NCBI RefSeq assembly: GCF_007988885.1 | Contig: NZ_BJUZ01000001.1 | Location: forward strand, 1 to 64,000 | DNA from: Gluconobacter wancherniae NBRC 103581 | GTDB lineage: Bacteria; Pseudomonadota; Alphaproteobacteria; Acetobacterales; Acetobacteraceae | Length of the DNA stretch: 64,000 nucleotides | Reading direction: 5' to 3' | In this document: positions 17,093 to 25,774 of the stretch, one piece after another | How positions within the stretch are numbered: position 1 is the first letter of the stretch | Layout of the letters: every line of letters starts with the position of its first letter | The notes under the pieces: generated by a model | The model's database searches: none | What the model was told of the DNA's origin: nothing | What the model saw: only the letters and a program-made list of their open reading frames with translations | Translations under genes and position numbers: made by a program

Positions 17093-19234
17093 TCATTGCT
17101 GTCTGGCAATGACAGCATCGCCCCCGAACACGTCCGTTCCGATGGATGCAATGGGATGGACCGGGAACTCGTCGGCAAGGTCCTGATAGGAGAGAACGGG
17201 ATTGTCGAAGCCGTTCCGGATCAGGAATCCTCTGATGAACCGTCGCGTGTCGACCGAACACACGATGATGGGTTTGGTGGTTTCCGCTTCCGCGCCGGAT
17301 TTTCCGGGTGCGTTGGCCAGACGCTCGCGGACGGCCTCCAGAAGCTTTTGGGATGCATCCACTTCCAATGCCAGAAACGAGCCGGCAGGCGTCTCGCGGA
17401 CGGACTGTCGCAGAAACTGGTCCGTTGCCTGTGATAGCACGATCGCGGGAATCGCCCTGTGGTTCGTCGCATAACGGTGGCAGATCTGACGGGAAAGGGC
17501 ATTCCGGACGTGTTCGGCCAGCATTGGCACTTTGTTCTCGGTCTCGCCCCACTCTACGAGCGTTTCGAGAATAAGACGCATGTTGCGCAGCGACACGTCC
17601 TCTTCCACGAGACGTCTGAGGACTTCGGCGAGCCGCTGGACGGGCACCAATTTTGTGGCCTCGCGCGTTAGGTCGGCATATTGTGTCTCCACACGCTGGA
17701 CGATCTGCCGCGTTTCCTGAAGCCCAAGGAAACGCCCGGCATGGCGACGCAGGGCAGCACGAAAGCGGAAAGCAATGATCCCGGCATGATCGTAGAACCC
17801 GAGCCCTGCTGTTCGGAGCCGCCCCTCGCTGGCGGAGGGAACCCAGAGGGACGGATCGTTGGTCAACAGGGCAACGCCTTCTTCGCCCTCTATTCCTGCA
17901 AGATCCAGATGAACCGGATCGTCATGCAGGAGAAGGAAGTCCCTGCGTAGTTCATGCTCCTCAATGGGGACGTCTTCCAGATCAATTGAAAACCGCAGAT
18001 CTCCGCTGTCGTCGCGCTGACGGAGGGTAGGCGGGGGAAACTGGAAGCCCAGATCGTTGCCAATTTCCATGCTGGCTCGCGCCAGAAGGCGGCTCAAACG
18101 TGCTTGGTCCAGAATGGCACTCAGCTTCTGGCTGAGAGTGATCGCCATCAGGGGGGTGAAATTTTCCTGAAGTGTCGTGTCGGTCTGTCCCGCCGGTGAG
18201 GCGGTGGAGAAGATATCGTCCTGCTCGCCGGGATGCGTTTGGGCGGAGCGTCGGAATACGCGGTTCGTCAGGCTTTTCCAGTCAGGGCGGCTGCCACAGA
18301 AGAAAATTGCAGCTAGAATGAGGAAGACGGGTTTGGGAAAGCCTGGAATAAGCCCCATTGCCAGAAGAACGACTGACGCCACGCGCAGGGCGCTGCTGTT
18401 TGCCGTAAGCTGGGTCGCCATATCGCGGCCCAGATCCATGCCATGACCGCCCACGCGCGTTACTACGACAGCTGCCGTGATGGACAGCAAAAGGGCTGGG
18501 ATCTGCGAGATCAGAGCATCGCCAACCGTCAGCAGCGTGTAGGTCTGCATGGCCTGACCGATCGCCATGCCGTGCTGCGCCACGCCGATGCCGATCCCCC
18601 CGACCAGATTGACCACGATGATGATCAGTCCGGCGATTGCATCGCCCTTCACGAATTTCAGAGCGCCATCCATGGCACCATGGAGGGCGCTTTCACTAGC
18701 CAGTTCCGTGCGACGGCGGCGTGCTTCGATCGCGTCGATGTCTCCCGACCGCAGATCGCTATCGATGCTCATCTGCTTGCCGGGCATGGCATCTAAGGTA
18801 AAGCGTGCGCCTACCTCGGCAACACGTTCGGTGCCTTTTGTAACGACGATGAACTGGACCGTGGTGACAATCGCGAAGACCACCAGACCGACGACGATGT
18901 TTCCGCCAATGACAAATTCGCCGAACGTTTCAACAATTGCTCCGGCATCCGCTGTCGTCAGGATCAGCCTTGTGACCGTGACTTCAAGCGCCAGCCTGAA
19001 CACGGTCGAGACGAGGATCATGCCGGGAAGTGCCGTCAGATCCAGCGGCGAACGAAGATAGACGGCCACCATCAGAAGCAGGACCGACAGGCTAAGATTG
19101 CATCCGATCAGCACGTCCGCGAAGGCTGCGGGCAGCGGCATGATGAGCATGCCTATCGTCAAGACCAGCACCAGAACGAGGGCCAGATCCTGCCGCTGGC
19201 TCATGACCCTGAAAAAGTGCGTGAGATGTTTCAT
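17093..19234 (-). CDS. sctV: T3SS major export apparatus protein SctV
   Basis: 713 residues. About seven or eight membrane helices fill the first 330 residues, and the FHIPEP signature region reads ARFTLDAMPGKQMSIDSDL followed by DAIEARRRR. The C-terminal half is the cytoplasmic domain that forms the nonameric ring and docks chaperone-substrate complexes (VPVQRLAEVLRRLVEEDVSLRNMRLILETL). The start overlaps the stop of the preceding TPR gene (ATGA), and the regulator follows after a 31-base gap. Confidence 0.96.
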   Translation of the reverse strand: MKHLTHFFRVMSQRQDLALVLVLVLTIGMLIMPLPAAFADVLIGCNLSLSVLLLMVAVYLRSPLDLTALPGMILVSTVFRLALEVTVTRLILTTADAGAIVETFGEFVIGGNIVVGLVVFAIVTTVQFIVVTKGTERVAEVGARFTLDAMPGKQMSIDSDLRSGDIDAIEARRRRTELASESALHGAMDGALKFVKGDAIAGLIIIVVNLVGGIGIGVAQHGMAIGQAMQTYTLLTVGDALISQIPALLLSITAAVVVTRVGGHGMDLGRDMATQLTANSSALRVASVVLLAMGLIPGFPKPVFLILAAIFFCGSRPDWKSLTNRVFRRSAQTHPGEQDDIFSTASPAGQTDTTLQENFTPLMAITLSQKLSAILDQARLSRLLARASMEIGNDLGFQFPPPTLRQRDDSGDLRFSIDLEDVPIEEHELRRDFLLLHDDPVHLDLAGIEGEEGVALLTNDPSLWVPSASEGRLRTAGLGFYDHAGIIAFRFRAALRRHAGRFLGLQETRQIVQRVETQYADLTREATKLVPVQRLAEVLRRLVEEDVSLRNMRLILETLVEWGETENKVPMLAEHVRNALSRQICHRYATNHRAIPAIVLSQATDQFLRQSVRETPAGSFLALEVDASQKLLEAVRERLANAPGKSGAEAETTKPIIVCSVDTRRFIRGFLIRNGFDNPVLSYQDLADEFPVHPIASIGTDVFGGDAVIARQQ

Positions 19235-19554
19235 GCCGCAGCGTGCCGCGTATATTGCGCAAAACAGGTGCGTGCTTCGTCGAGCCGGCCAAGCTGATGC
19301 AGCGCCCGTGCTCTCAGGAGGGCATTGCCCGCATCGGGGGTAGTCTCAAGCTTGTCGAGACAGTCGAGCACAACGAGGGCGAGCTCACTGCGGCGGATGA
19401 CGGTATAAACATGCGCCAGCATCCGCAGACATTCATGATCACCCGTGCGCTGGGCGAGTACCAGCAGCAGCATGGGCAAAGCCCGCCAGGGGCGTCCGCA
19501 GCAGATGTAGAGATAGGCGAGAGACAGCAGGAGATCGCGTTGATCACTTTCCAC
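19231..19554 (-). CDS. Small TPR protein of the T3SS locus
   Basis: 107 residues with about two and a half TPR-like helical repeats (LLLSLAYLYICCGRPWRALPML, then CLRMLAHVYTVIRRSELALVVL and ALLRARALHQLGRLDEA). There is no signal peptide. Small TPR proteins encoded by sctV in other systems (SctY/SctG types, or rhizobial y4yS) act as chaperones for needle or gatekeeper proteins; which of these it equals cannot be told from sequence alone. It is coupled to sctV by a 4-base overlap and lies 4 bases after the preceding small gene. Confidence 0.7.
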   Translation of the reverse strand: MESDQRDLLLSLAYLYICCGRPWRALPMLLLVLAQRTGDHECLRMLAHVYTVIRRSELALVVLDCLDKLETTPDAGNALLRARALHQLGRLDEARTCFAQYTRHAAA

Positions 19555-19558
19555 GACT

Positions 19559-19939
19559 TCAGCCGCCGATCAGACTGTTGGATGCCTTGAGCAACTGCTC
19601 CAGGGCTGCCAGTTCATGTCTGAGCGTTTCGATCCCCCCGGGAACAACAGGCGCCGGGCTGGAGTGTGAGGAGAGCTGTTCTTCCAGCCGTCGCAGAAGT
19701 TCCTGTCTGCGCGGTGGTAGAAGAACTGCCGGGTTGCGGAGATGCGGCATAATATGGGCGTAGACCGCGCCGATGACGGTGGGCGGATCAATGGTTTCGG
19801 AGAGTGCGTTTTCAGGCGCTAGTGTCTGGCGAAGGGCAGCAACTTCAGCGTTTAGCAGGCTATCGTCATGCTGAAGTGACAGTTCCTGCAGAGCGCGGTC
19901 GAGACGAACAGTGCCTTCGGACCAGACTCTCTGAACCAT
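19559..19939 (-). CDS. Unknown small protein between sctD and sctV
   Basis: 126 residues, helical, no cysteine, no membrane segment. A central Pro-rich hinge (HLRNPAVLLPPRRQELLRRLEEQL) separates two coiled-coil-like halves. No family is recognised. Its place between sctD and a TPR gene in the same operon suggests a needle co-chaperone (SctE/SctX-like) or sorting platform factor, but that is only inference. The ATG at 19939 has GGAG about 10 bases upstream. Confidence 0.65.
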   Translation of the reverse strand: MVQRVWSEGTVRLDRALQELSLQHDDSLLNAEVAALRQTLAPENALSETIDPPTVIGAVYAHIMPHLRNPAVLLPPRRQELLRRLEEQLSSHSSPAPVVPGGIETLRHELAALEQLLKASNSLIGG

Positions 19940-19975
19940 CTGTACTGTCTCCAGCTGATCTGCCGGTAAGGCAAA

Positions 19976-20878
19976 TCAATACTTAAAGTTAACAGGTCGT
20001 AAACCCTTGTGCATTATTACGGTATGTTTCCGTATCTCTGAAAGAGACAATCCTGTGACAATTTCAGTGCCAACCCGGTAGCGCTGCGAATGCACGACAA
20101 TATTAGGATTTTTTCCTGTCCAGACGGCCTGAATGGGCACATCAACCGGCGCAGTCACTGGCGCAATTGAGACATTCGAAACCCACACAGCCTGCGTTCC
20201 GAAGGACGCATCGAACCATTTTTCGACGTCCCGGAATGTTTTCATTTCCTGAGCCGAAAGGCTTCCATCAACGATGATAACCCCGGAAGACGCACTGACC
20301 TTCAATTCAGGTAGGTGATGCTGCGTTAGTTGCTGCACGACCAGATGGCCAAGTTCAGCATCGCTGGCCGGCTGTTGGAGGGAGGCTGTTTCCAGATCAG
20401 GCGCGTGGGAAGGGGAGGCACTGGCTATTCTGGGGGCGGGTGTTGCGGAATGTGACAGCGCCTGTATCACGACAAGTATCAGAATTGTTGCCACTCCCCC
20501 AATAATCATGATTGTGGGAATAGTTTTTTGTTTTGTACTGATAGTGTTTTCAGATGCGGAGGTAAACGTCTCCGGCGAAGCCGCGATGGTGCCATCAAAA
20601 CCCAGATGAAGGGAGACGGGACCAAGCCGAAGTGTCGCAGGACCTGTGATGGTCGTGCTCTCACCAGAAGGAAGCGACATCGTATTCACAACGACATCCG
20701 GTGCAAGGGCTTGCAGCAGATAGACACTGCCAGACTGTTGTCTGATCGAAAGATGTTGTGCGGCGATGCCATCATCGAGCAGGGCCATTGTCGCGTCCGG
20801 GCCTGAACCAATGATTACAGGCTCTGTGCCGAACGTCATGACGGCATCGCTGTGCAATCCGTTCTGAACAACCAGCAT
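19976..20878 (-). CDS. sctD: T3SS outer inner-membrane ring protein SctD
   Basis: 300 residues. An N-terminal cytoplasmic FHA-like domain (1-100) has a GSGPDATMALLDDGIAAQHLSI core. A single membrane helix (about 122-145, IMIIGGVATILILVVIQAL) follows, then a periplasmic part with two BON/ring-building-like motifs (LPELKVSASSGVIIVDGSLS and VSNVSIAPVTAPVDVPIQAVW). This is the YscD/HrpQ/RhcD (y4yQ) layout, although shorter than some. SctD surrounds the SctJ ring and touches the secretin and the sorting platform. Confidence 0.88.
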   Translation of the reverse strand: MLVVQNGLHSDAVMTFGTEPVIIGSGPDATMALLDDGIAAQHLSIRQQSGSVYLLQALAPDVVVNTMSLPSGESTTITGPATLRLGPVSLHLGFDGTIAASPETFTSASENTISTKQKTIPTIMIIGGVATILILVVIQALSHSATPAPRIASASPSHAPDLETASLQQPASDAELGHLVVQQLTQHHLPELKVSASSGVIIVDGSLSAQEMKTFRDVEKWFDASFGTQAVWVSNVSIAPVTAPVDVPIQAVWTGKNPNIVVHSQRYRVGTEIVTGLSLSEIRKHTVIMHKGLRPVNFKY

Positions 20879-20986
20879 TATTCATCCCGGCTTGGGAGGA
20901 CAGATCCTCCAGGTGATAAAAACGGAAAATGGCCTGCACGACGGGGTCTGCCCCCGGCATGCAGGCCATGTCCGACGATGCGGAAA

Positions 20987-21175
20987 TCAGTCCTTCGTGA
21001 AGGCGGACTTCGCGTTGCTTTCCATCGTCTGGGCAAAATCGTTCGCAAATGTCTGGGCGTTTGAGATTTCAGACATCTGTTCCTGCTTCTGCAGGTTCTG
21101 GTCTTCCATAGCTTCAGACTGCTGCATGATCTGCTGCATGGTTGAGTCGCTGCTGGCAGAGATGGAACCGCTCAT
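20987..21175 (-). CDS. Probable T3SS needle/pilus subunit (SctF-like)
   Basis: 62 residues from the ATG at 21175, chosen for the GGAG 6 bases upstream. It is very rich in Met, Gln, Ser and Asn, entirely helical and cysteine-free, and ends in FTKD. Needle subunits (SctF) and rhizobial NopA have this size and character. It precedes sctD, a usual place for the needle gene. Family-level similarity is too low to be certain; a small chaperone is the alternative. Confidence 0.62.
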   Translation of the reverse strand: MSGSISASSDSTMQQIMQQSEAMEDQNLQKQEQMSEISNAQTFANDFAQTMESNAKSAFTKD

Positions 21176-21263
21176 TTTGTTCTCCATGACGTTGTTGGTG
21201 ACTAAATCAGCGCCGTTTTCTCTTGGCGCCATTCGGAAGCTCACATGAACTTCCGACAACCGT

Positions 21264-21282
21264 GACGTTTGTAACAAACGTC
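21264..21282. repeat. Inverted repeat between the harpin-like and needle-like genes
   Basis: GACGTTTGT-A-ACAAACGTC, a perfect 9-bp inverted repeat with a one-base centre, 89 bases upstream of the needle-like start. Its compact symmetry fits an operator better than a terminator. Confidence 0.55.
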
Positions 21283-21340
21283 TGAACACGCTCTGCATTT
21301 CTCCCGTGGCCCAAAAGAGCGCAGGGCAGAATGCCGAGCG

Positions 21341-22021
21341 TCAACCCTGCGCGGACTTCAGTTCGGATGCAGCAGAGCTGCTGTTGAACGTGCCGGACTG
21401 AATTTGGCTGGCTAGCATCTTTGCAACATCGGCAAGATTGTTGTTGCCGGCGTTCGAGGCTTCGAGGGCGAGGGCATTGAGATTGTTGAACTCATCCGAG
21501 CCGGATTTACCGGATTGGAGGGCATTAGCAATCGTGTCGACATTGTTGCTCAGCGCATCGACGCTATTGCCCTGAAGGGCCTGCTTGATGGCATTGCTGC
21601 TGCCGCCCTGATCGTAGGTGCCATCTGACAGGCTGCGTCCGATATTACCTGCAACGGAAGAGTCGAGGCCGTTGCCCTGCTGGCTGGCTTCTGAAGAAAC
21701 AGCCTGAGCGTACTGCTGAAGGGTGTTTCCATTCGTGCCGTTCATGTCGACGAGCGTCTTCAACGTCTTCATGTCGTCGCTGAGATTTCCGGTCAGGGAC
21801 AGGCCTGTGTTTCCAACAGGTGTGGGGGTCGAGGATCCGGTGTCGGACGTACCCGTGCTCGAGGCGTTGCCGCTGGCTTCCATTTCTTGCAAGAGCTGGA
21901 TCAGGGCCTGCTCCATTTCCTGTGCCGTTTCCGTGCTCAGGTTTTGGCCGTCCGCTGAAGTGTTGAGGGTGCTCGTGTTCGTCGGGTTAAATGTTGTGTT
22001 GTAGCTGTCAACGGTGGACAT
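21341..22021 (-). CDS. Harpin-like secreted protein
   Basis: 226 residues from the ATG at 22021, preceded by GGAGAGCAGT; an upstream ATG would add 24 residues without a ribosome site. It is acidic, rich in Asn, Gly, Ser, Gln and Leu, with no cysteine, aromatic residues almost absent and no signal peptide. The helix MEQALIQLLQEMEAS (about 37-50) resembles the harpin amphipathic helix, followed by Ser/Thr/Gly linkers and Ala/Leu/Asn helices. Harpins are exported by plant-associated T3SS and aid translocation. The gene heads the sctF-sctD-sctV block and has a triple tts-box-like repeat about 130 bases upstream. Confidence 0.72.
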   Translation of the reverse strand: MSTVDSYNTTFNPTNTSTLNTSADGQNLSTETAQEMEQALIQLLQEMEASGNASSTGTSDTGSSTPTPVGNTGLSLTGNLSDDMKTLKTLVDMNGTNGNTLQQYAQAVSSEASQQGNGLDSSVAGNIGRSLSDGTYDQGGSSNAIKQALQGNSVDALSNNVDTIANALQSGKSGSDEFNNLNALALEASNAGNNNLADVAKMLASQIQSGTFNSSSAASELKSAQG

Positions 22022-22152
22022 ACTGCTCTCCACACCAGAAAATCTGCGATCAGAGAGCAAGGTGTGACTTACCCTCTTGACCGAAATTTCCACGTTCTGC
22101 AGTCGCAGTTCTCATGGTCGTTTCGGCCTGAAAAAAGAGATATGTAAGCAAT

Positions 22153-22179
22153 CTGACCAGAACCTGACGTAAGCTTCAG
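22153..22179 (-). promoter_or_regulatory. tts-box-like triple direct repeat
   Basis: On the minus strand CTGAA (22179-22175), GTCAG (22168-22164) and GTCAG (22157-22153) follow at exactly 11-base steps. The central GTCAGGTTCTGGTCAG is the best match to the site upstream of sctI. Confidence 0.62.
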
Positions 22180-22505
22180 CAAAACATATTTTTGCTTAAA
22201 ACCCGTAAATATTCACTTAATTGCAATGTAGTCCTGCTGTTGATTTTCAATCTGATTTCCGATCCGGGTGAATCGGGTAGTCGCGATTTTGAATTTCGCA
22301 TTGCTTAATTTTTGCGATTCTCAGGTAAATATTCTGGTTGTTGGCAATAAAAATAGGCAAGAGTATTGTATTTAAATTTTATTTTTAAATAAATTTTACG
22401 GATAACTATCGTTTTTCAAGAATTTACTGTTAATAATTTTTATTGGTTAAAATAATTTCTAAATTGTTTATGGATATATTTTTATTTATGGATCAGTCTA
22501 AATTT
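22180..22505. other. AT-rich intergenic boundary of the T3SS locus
   Basis: About 325 bases of strikingly AT-rich DNA with long runs of A and T around 22370-22460. No gene is supported. The drop in GC marks the right end of the secretion locus. Confidence 0.6.
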
Positions 22506-23289
22506 CTAGCTAGTGGAAACATTAGATCTGTATCTCAAGAAAGGAATGGTAAGATCGAACGTGGGTACGTCCTCGAAGCTTCCTCGGCTCTCAGCTTCTG
22601 TGCCAAGACCAACATAGACGCGATCGATATTCGATCGTGTCTCTTTCTGTGCTCGCGTCATTTCGTTGAGAACGGAGATTGCAATCGTTGTGTTGACCAG
22701 GGCGGCAATCGAAGGAGGGCGCGCGTAATAGATCGGGTCATTGAGCGTGTGCCGCGCAAAAATCGGGTGCATATGGGTTAGAATGCGTGGATCTGCATTT
22801 GCGATGTCAGCGCGCCCGGCACCATCGATCAGATCCAACCCCTGTAGGCTGATCTGAAGATAAAGGTAAAACATTTTTTCAAAAAATTCGGTCATGGCAC
22901 AGGCCCGCATACGCCGGTCCGCTTTGGGCAGCAAAGTGATATAGCCTCGTGCATGAATTTCTTTCAGATAACTCGTCACCGTATTGGGACTGGTTATCCC
23001 TGTATGTTCAACCGCACGAAAAGGTTTGTTGCCGTGAGTGGTGGAAGATCCAGATTAATCTTGTGTGAAAAATTCGATGCAAGTGCGCCGTGAGTCATGA
23101 CCCACGGCATAAATCAGCGACATAGCGGGCCTCTCTCGGCATTTGCCTGTGAATCTCTAGAAGTTGCTGGTTGCAGAAATTTAGGCGTTGAAGGAAGGCC
23201 GGTGAGGCAATCAGATTATCGACTGTGTAGGTTGGCACGGTTTTGTGATCGGAAGGTGAGAAGTCAGCGTATGCCATACAAATGCCCAA
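22506..23289 (-). pseudogene. Winged-helix transcription regulator, broken by two frameshifts
   Basis: Three frames join into one regulator-like protein. 23289-23097 gives an N-terminal part ending REARYVADLCRG-stop. From about 23110 another frame continues WVMTHGALASNFSHKINLDLPPLTATNLFV. From about 23005 a third frame reads RAVEHTGITSPNTVTSYLKEI and ARGYITLLPKADRRMRA, a recognition-helix-and-wing pattern, then runs to the stop at 22506. The last frame has no good start codon of its own. The pieces fit end to end with no loss, so the most likely history is two small indels in a MarR-like winged-helix gene. Confidence 0.65.
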
Positions 23290-23509
23290 CAGAATGATCA
23301 GGCGTCATCTTTAGAGATCTGCCGGATGAAGGAAATCCCTTTGTCGCATTTTTGGTAAGATTCATGTTTCGACTTGCTTTTTTTGAGGCCGAGGTCGAGA
23401 TTGGAGGTATATCTTTTAAGAATAGTCAATTTCATAGAGATGTATTTTTGAGTGTGATCTTTTTTCACTTAAAATACGACAGAAAAAAGTATCAAAGGCG
23501 CATATCTGC
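23290..23509. other. AT-rich intergenic, promoter region of the tail-collar/Hint gene
   Basis: No gene seen. AT-rich, with TTTTTTCACTT and AAAATACGAC just before the start at 23510; a promoter is expected but no clear consensus is claimed. Confidence 0.4.
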
Positions 23510-25669
23510 ATGACTACTGGGGTATTCGATAATAATCAGCAGACCATAACGTTAACGCAGGCGATTGTCGTTAGCGGTAGCTTTCTATCTGCCGAAAGCT
23601 CCTCGGATATGCCGACAGCAATGATCCGAACCTTTGCTTTTGACAATATTTTATCGTCAGTCACCTTAAAGAGCGAGGGGCAGCTTCTTTCCATTTCGGG
23701 CAACGAACAGCTGTATGCCTCTATTGGCTCGATATATGGTGGAGATGATTATAAAAGTTTCAATATTCCGGATCTGGCAGGGAAAGTAGAAGTAGGAAGC
23801 CAAAGCAGCGCGTATTTGGGACAGGTGACTGGCGAAAGCCAGACCACGCTGACCGAAGATCAGTTGCCGCCGGCATTAGGGGGCGTTAGTCAGTCAGTGG
23901 ATAACGCTCAACCTTCTCTGAGCGTCAATTATCTCATTCGCGTGACGAGTGATTCGTCGTCGCCGGGATTCGTGGGAGAGGTTGACGCTTTTGCAGGGAC
24001 AACATTCACGATCTCTGGTGGTCAGTTTCTTGTGGCGGCTGGGCAATTACTGCCTATCGCCGAATACCCCCAGTTATATGCGGTAATTGGCACCACTTAT
24101 GGCGGAGATGGACTGGCAACATTTGCGTTGCCTAATCTGACTGGACGCAGCATTATCGGGACATCCAGCACGTTAAAATTGGGGGCTGTTGTGGGAAAGC
24201 AGACAGTCTCACTGAGTAATGCGAATGTCCCCGTGTCTGATGGGGGTAGCGGTACGTTTTTTGACAATCGTGCTCCCGGGCTCGCACTAAATTACATTAT
24301 CTGTGTCAGCGGTACTTATCCTAGTTCAGGGAGCAATAGTGGGCCCGTCATGGGCGAAATCCGTGCCTATGCAGGATCAGCGACCTCAATTCCTCAGGGG
24401 TGGGTATTGGCGAATGGTGCACTGCTGCCCATTGCTCAAAATCAGGCACTTTTTTCTCTTTTGGGCACAACTTACGGCGGTAATGGTACCACGAATTTTG
24501 CCCTTCCGAATCTTTCAGATACAGTTGTTGCCGGAAGTGGTGGGTCTCAGAGTTTTGGGAAGACTTACGGAAGCAACTCTGCCATTCTAAGCGTATCTGG
24601 AGGGGCCTGCTTTTGCCGAGGAAGCCGTATACGTACGTCCAGAGGCGATATTCCGGTAGAAGAGATCCAGATCGGCGATCATATTGTTGCCTTTGATGAC
24701 GACGTAACAGGGGGCACTATCAGGTCGGTGACGTGGGTGGGACAATCGCGTGCCGTCGTTCGTTCACGTCTGCCGGATGATGAAGCTGGCTATCCGGTGC
24801 GTCTGTTGAAAGGGGCTATCGCGCATAACGTTCCTTACAAGGATATGTTGATTACATCAGAGCATTGTTTATTTCTTGATGGTCGGTTCGTTCCAGTGCG
24901 CATGCTTGTCAACGGACGTTCTATTTTTTTCGATAAAAGCATAGTATCTTACGATTATTATCATGTGGAGACAGAGGATCACTCTGTCATTATGGCCGAT
25001 GGCGTATTAACTGAAAGCTACCTCGATACCGGTAACAGGCTTGCCTTCGACCAGAACGGTCCGGTTGTCTCAATTAGGCAGAGCCGTAATTTAACTTGGG
25101 ATGATGCGGCGGCCCCACTCGATGTTTCGCGTCATTTTGTTGAACCTCTGTTTCGTAGCTTTCAGTCTCGGGCCGATCACGTTGAACATATGGGTGGGTC
25201 GCAAACCCCGCTTCTGACATACGAAGATGGGTTATGCCTTGTCACCGAAACCGGGCGCCTACTTCATCCTATCCGCAAGGTGAAAGATCGGGTCATGTTC
25301 AAGATCCCTTCTGGCGTGAGGTCCGTTCGTATTCTGTCCAATGCCAGCCGTCCTTGTGATGTGATCGGTCCTTTTGTGGATGATCGTCGTATGCTTGGTG
25401 TGTTGGTCGGTTATATCGAGCTTTTTGAATCTGACATAACGACAACGCTGATCTCTCATTTGCAGGACGTTGATCTGTCTGGATGGAATAATATCGAGAA
25501 TGGTGCCATGCGCTGGACAAATGGGAGTGCACTGCTACCGCTTCGTTCTCGGTCGGTTGAAAGCACAGCGATCATGGCTCTTCAGATTCATAGCGCGGGT
25601 CCATACTTGGTTTCGGATAGTTGGTCCGGCGATGTGACACTGCAAGTGGGGGGGGCGAAGAGCCGTTGA
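23510..25669 (+). CDS. Three tail-collar domains plus a Hint domain
   Basis: 719 residues. Three repeats of the phage tail-collar fold lie near 48-110, 156-225 and 283-350; each has a YGG(D/N) motif then F(N/A)(I/L)P(D/N)L and a G. A Hint (hedgehog/intein-type) domain starts at about Ala366-Cys367 (ACFCRGSRIRT), with PVEEIQIGDHIVAFD, then TSEHCLFLDGRFVPVRMLVNG. The last 170 residues are beta-rich and unassigned. Hint_2 domain proteins of Acetobacteraceae often carry such N-terminal repeats and are thought to be surface or secreted proteins. Cys367 could act in self-cleavage. No signal peptide is obvious. It stands alone, with no phage genes around it. Confidence 0.85.
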   Translation: MTTGVFDNNQQTITLTQAIVVSGSFLSAESSSDMPTAMIRTFAFDNILSSVTLKSEGQLLSISGNEQLYASIGSIYGGDDYKSFNIPDLAGKVEVGSQSSAYLGQVTGESQTTLTEDQLPPALGGVSQSVDNAQPSLSVNYLIRVTSDSSSPGFVGEVDAFAGTTFTISGGQFLVAAGQLLPIAEYPQLYAVIGTTYGGDGLATFALPNLTGRSIIGTSSTLKLGAVVGKQTVSLSNANVPVSDGGSGTFFDNRAPGLALNYIICVSGTYPSSGSNSGPVMGEIRAYAGSATSIPQGWVLANGALLPIAQNQALFSLLGTTYGGNGTTNFALPNLSDTVVAGSGGSQSFGKTYGSNSAILSVSGGACFCRGSRIRTSRGDIPVEEIQIGDHIVAFDDDVTGGTIRSVTWVGQSRAVVRSRLPDDEAGYPVRLLKGAIAHNVPYKDMLITSEHCLFLDGRFVPVRMLVNGRSIFFDKSIVSYDYYHVETEDHSVIMADGVLTESYLDTGNRLAFDQNGPVVSIRQSRNLTWDDAAAPLDVSRHFVEPLFRSFQSRADHVEHMGGSQTPLLTYEDGLCLVTETGRLLHPIRKVKDRVMFKIPSGVRSVRILSNASRPCDVIGPFVDDRRMLGVLVGYIELFESDITTTLISHLQDVDLSGWNNIENGAMRWTNGSALLPLRSRSVESTAIMALQIHSAGPYLVSDSWSGDVTLQVGGAKSR

Positions 25670-25774
25670 TTGATGTGTCCGAGTCTTATTTTTAAACTTT
25701 TGGCGTACTAATTGTTGGTTGCTGTGTAGTGTTCGATTGCGTTTTGAGTAGACTGGGACTCCCACACTGGATTA

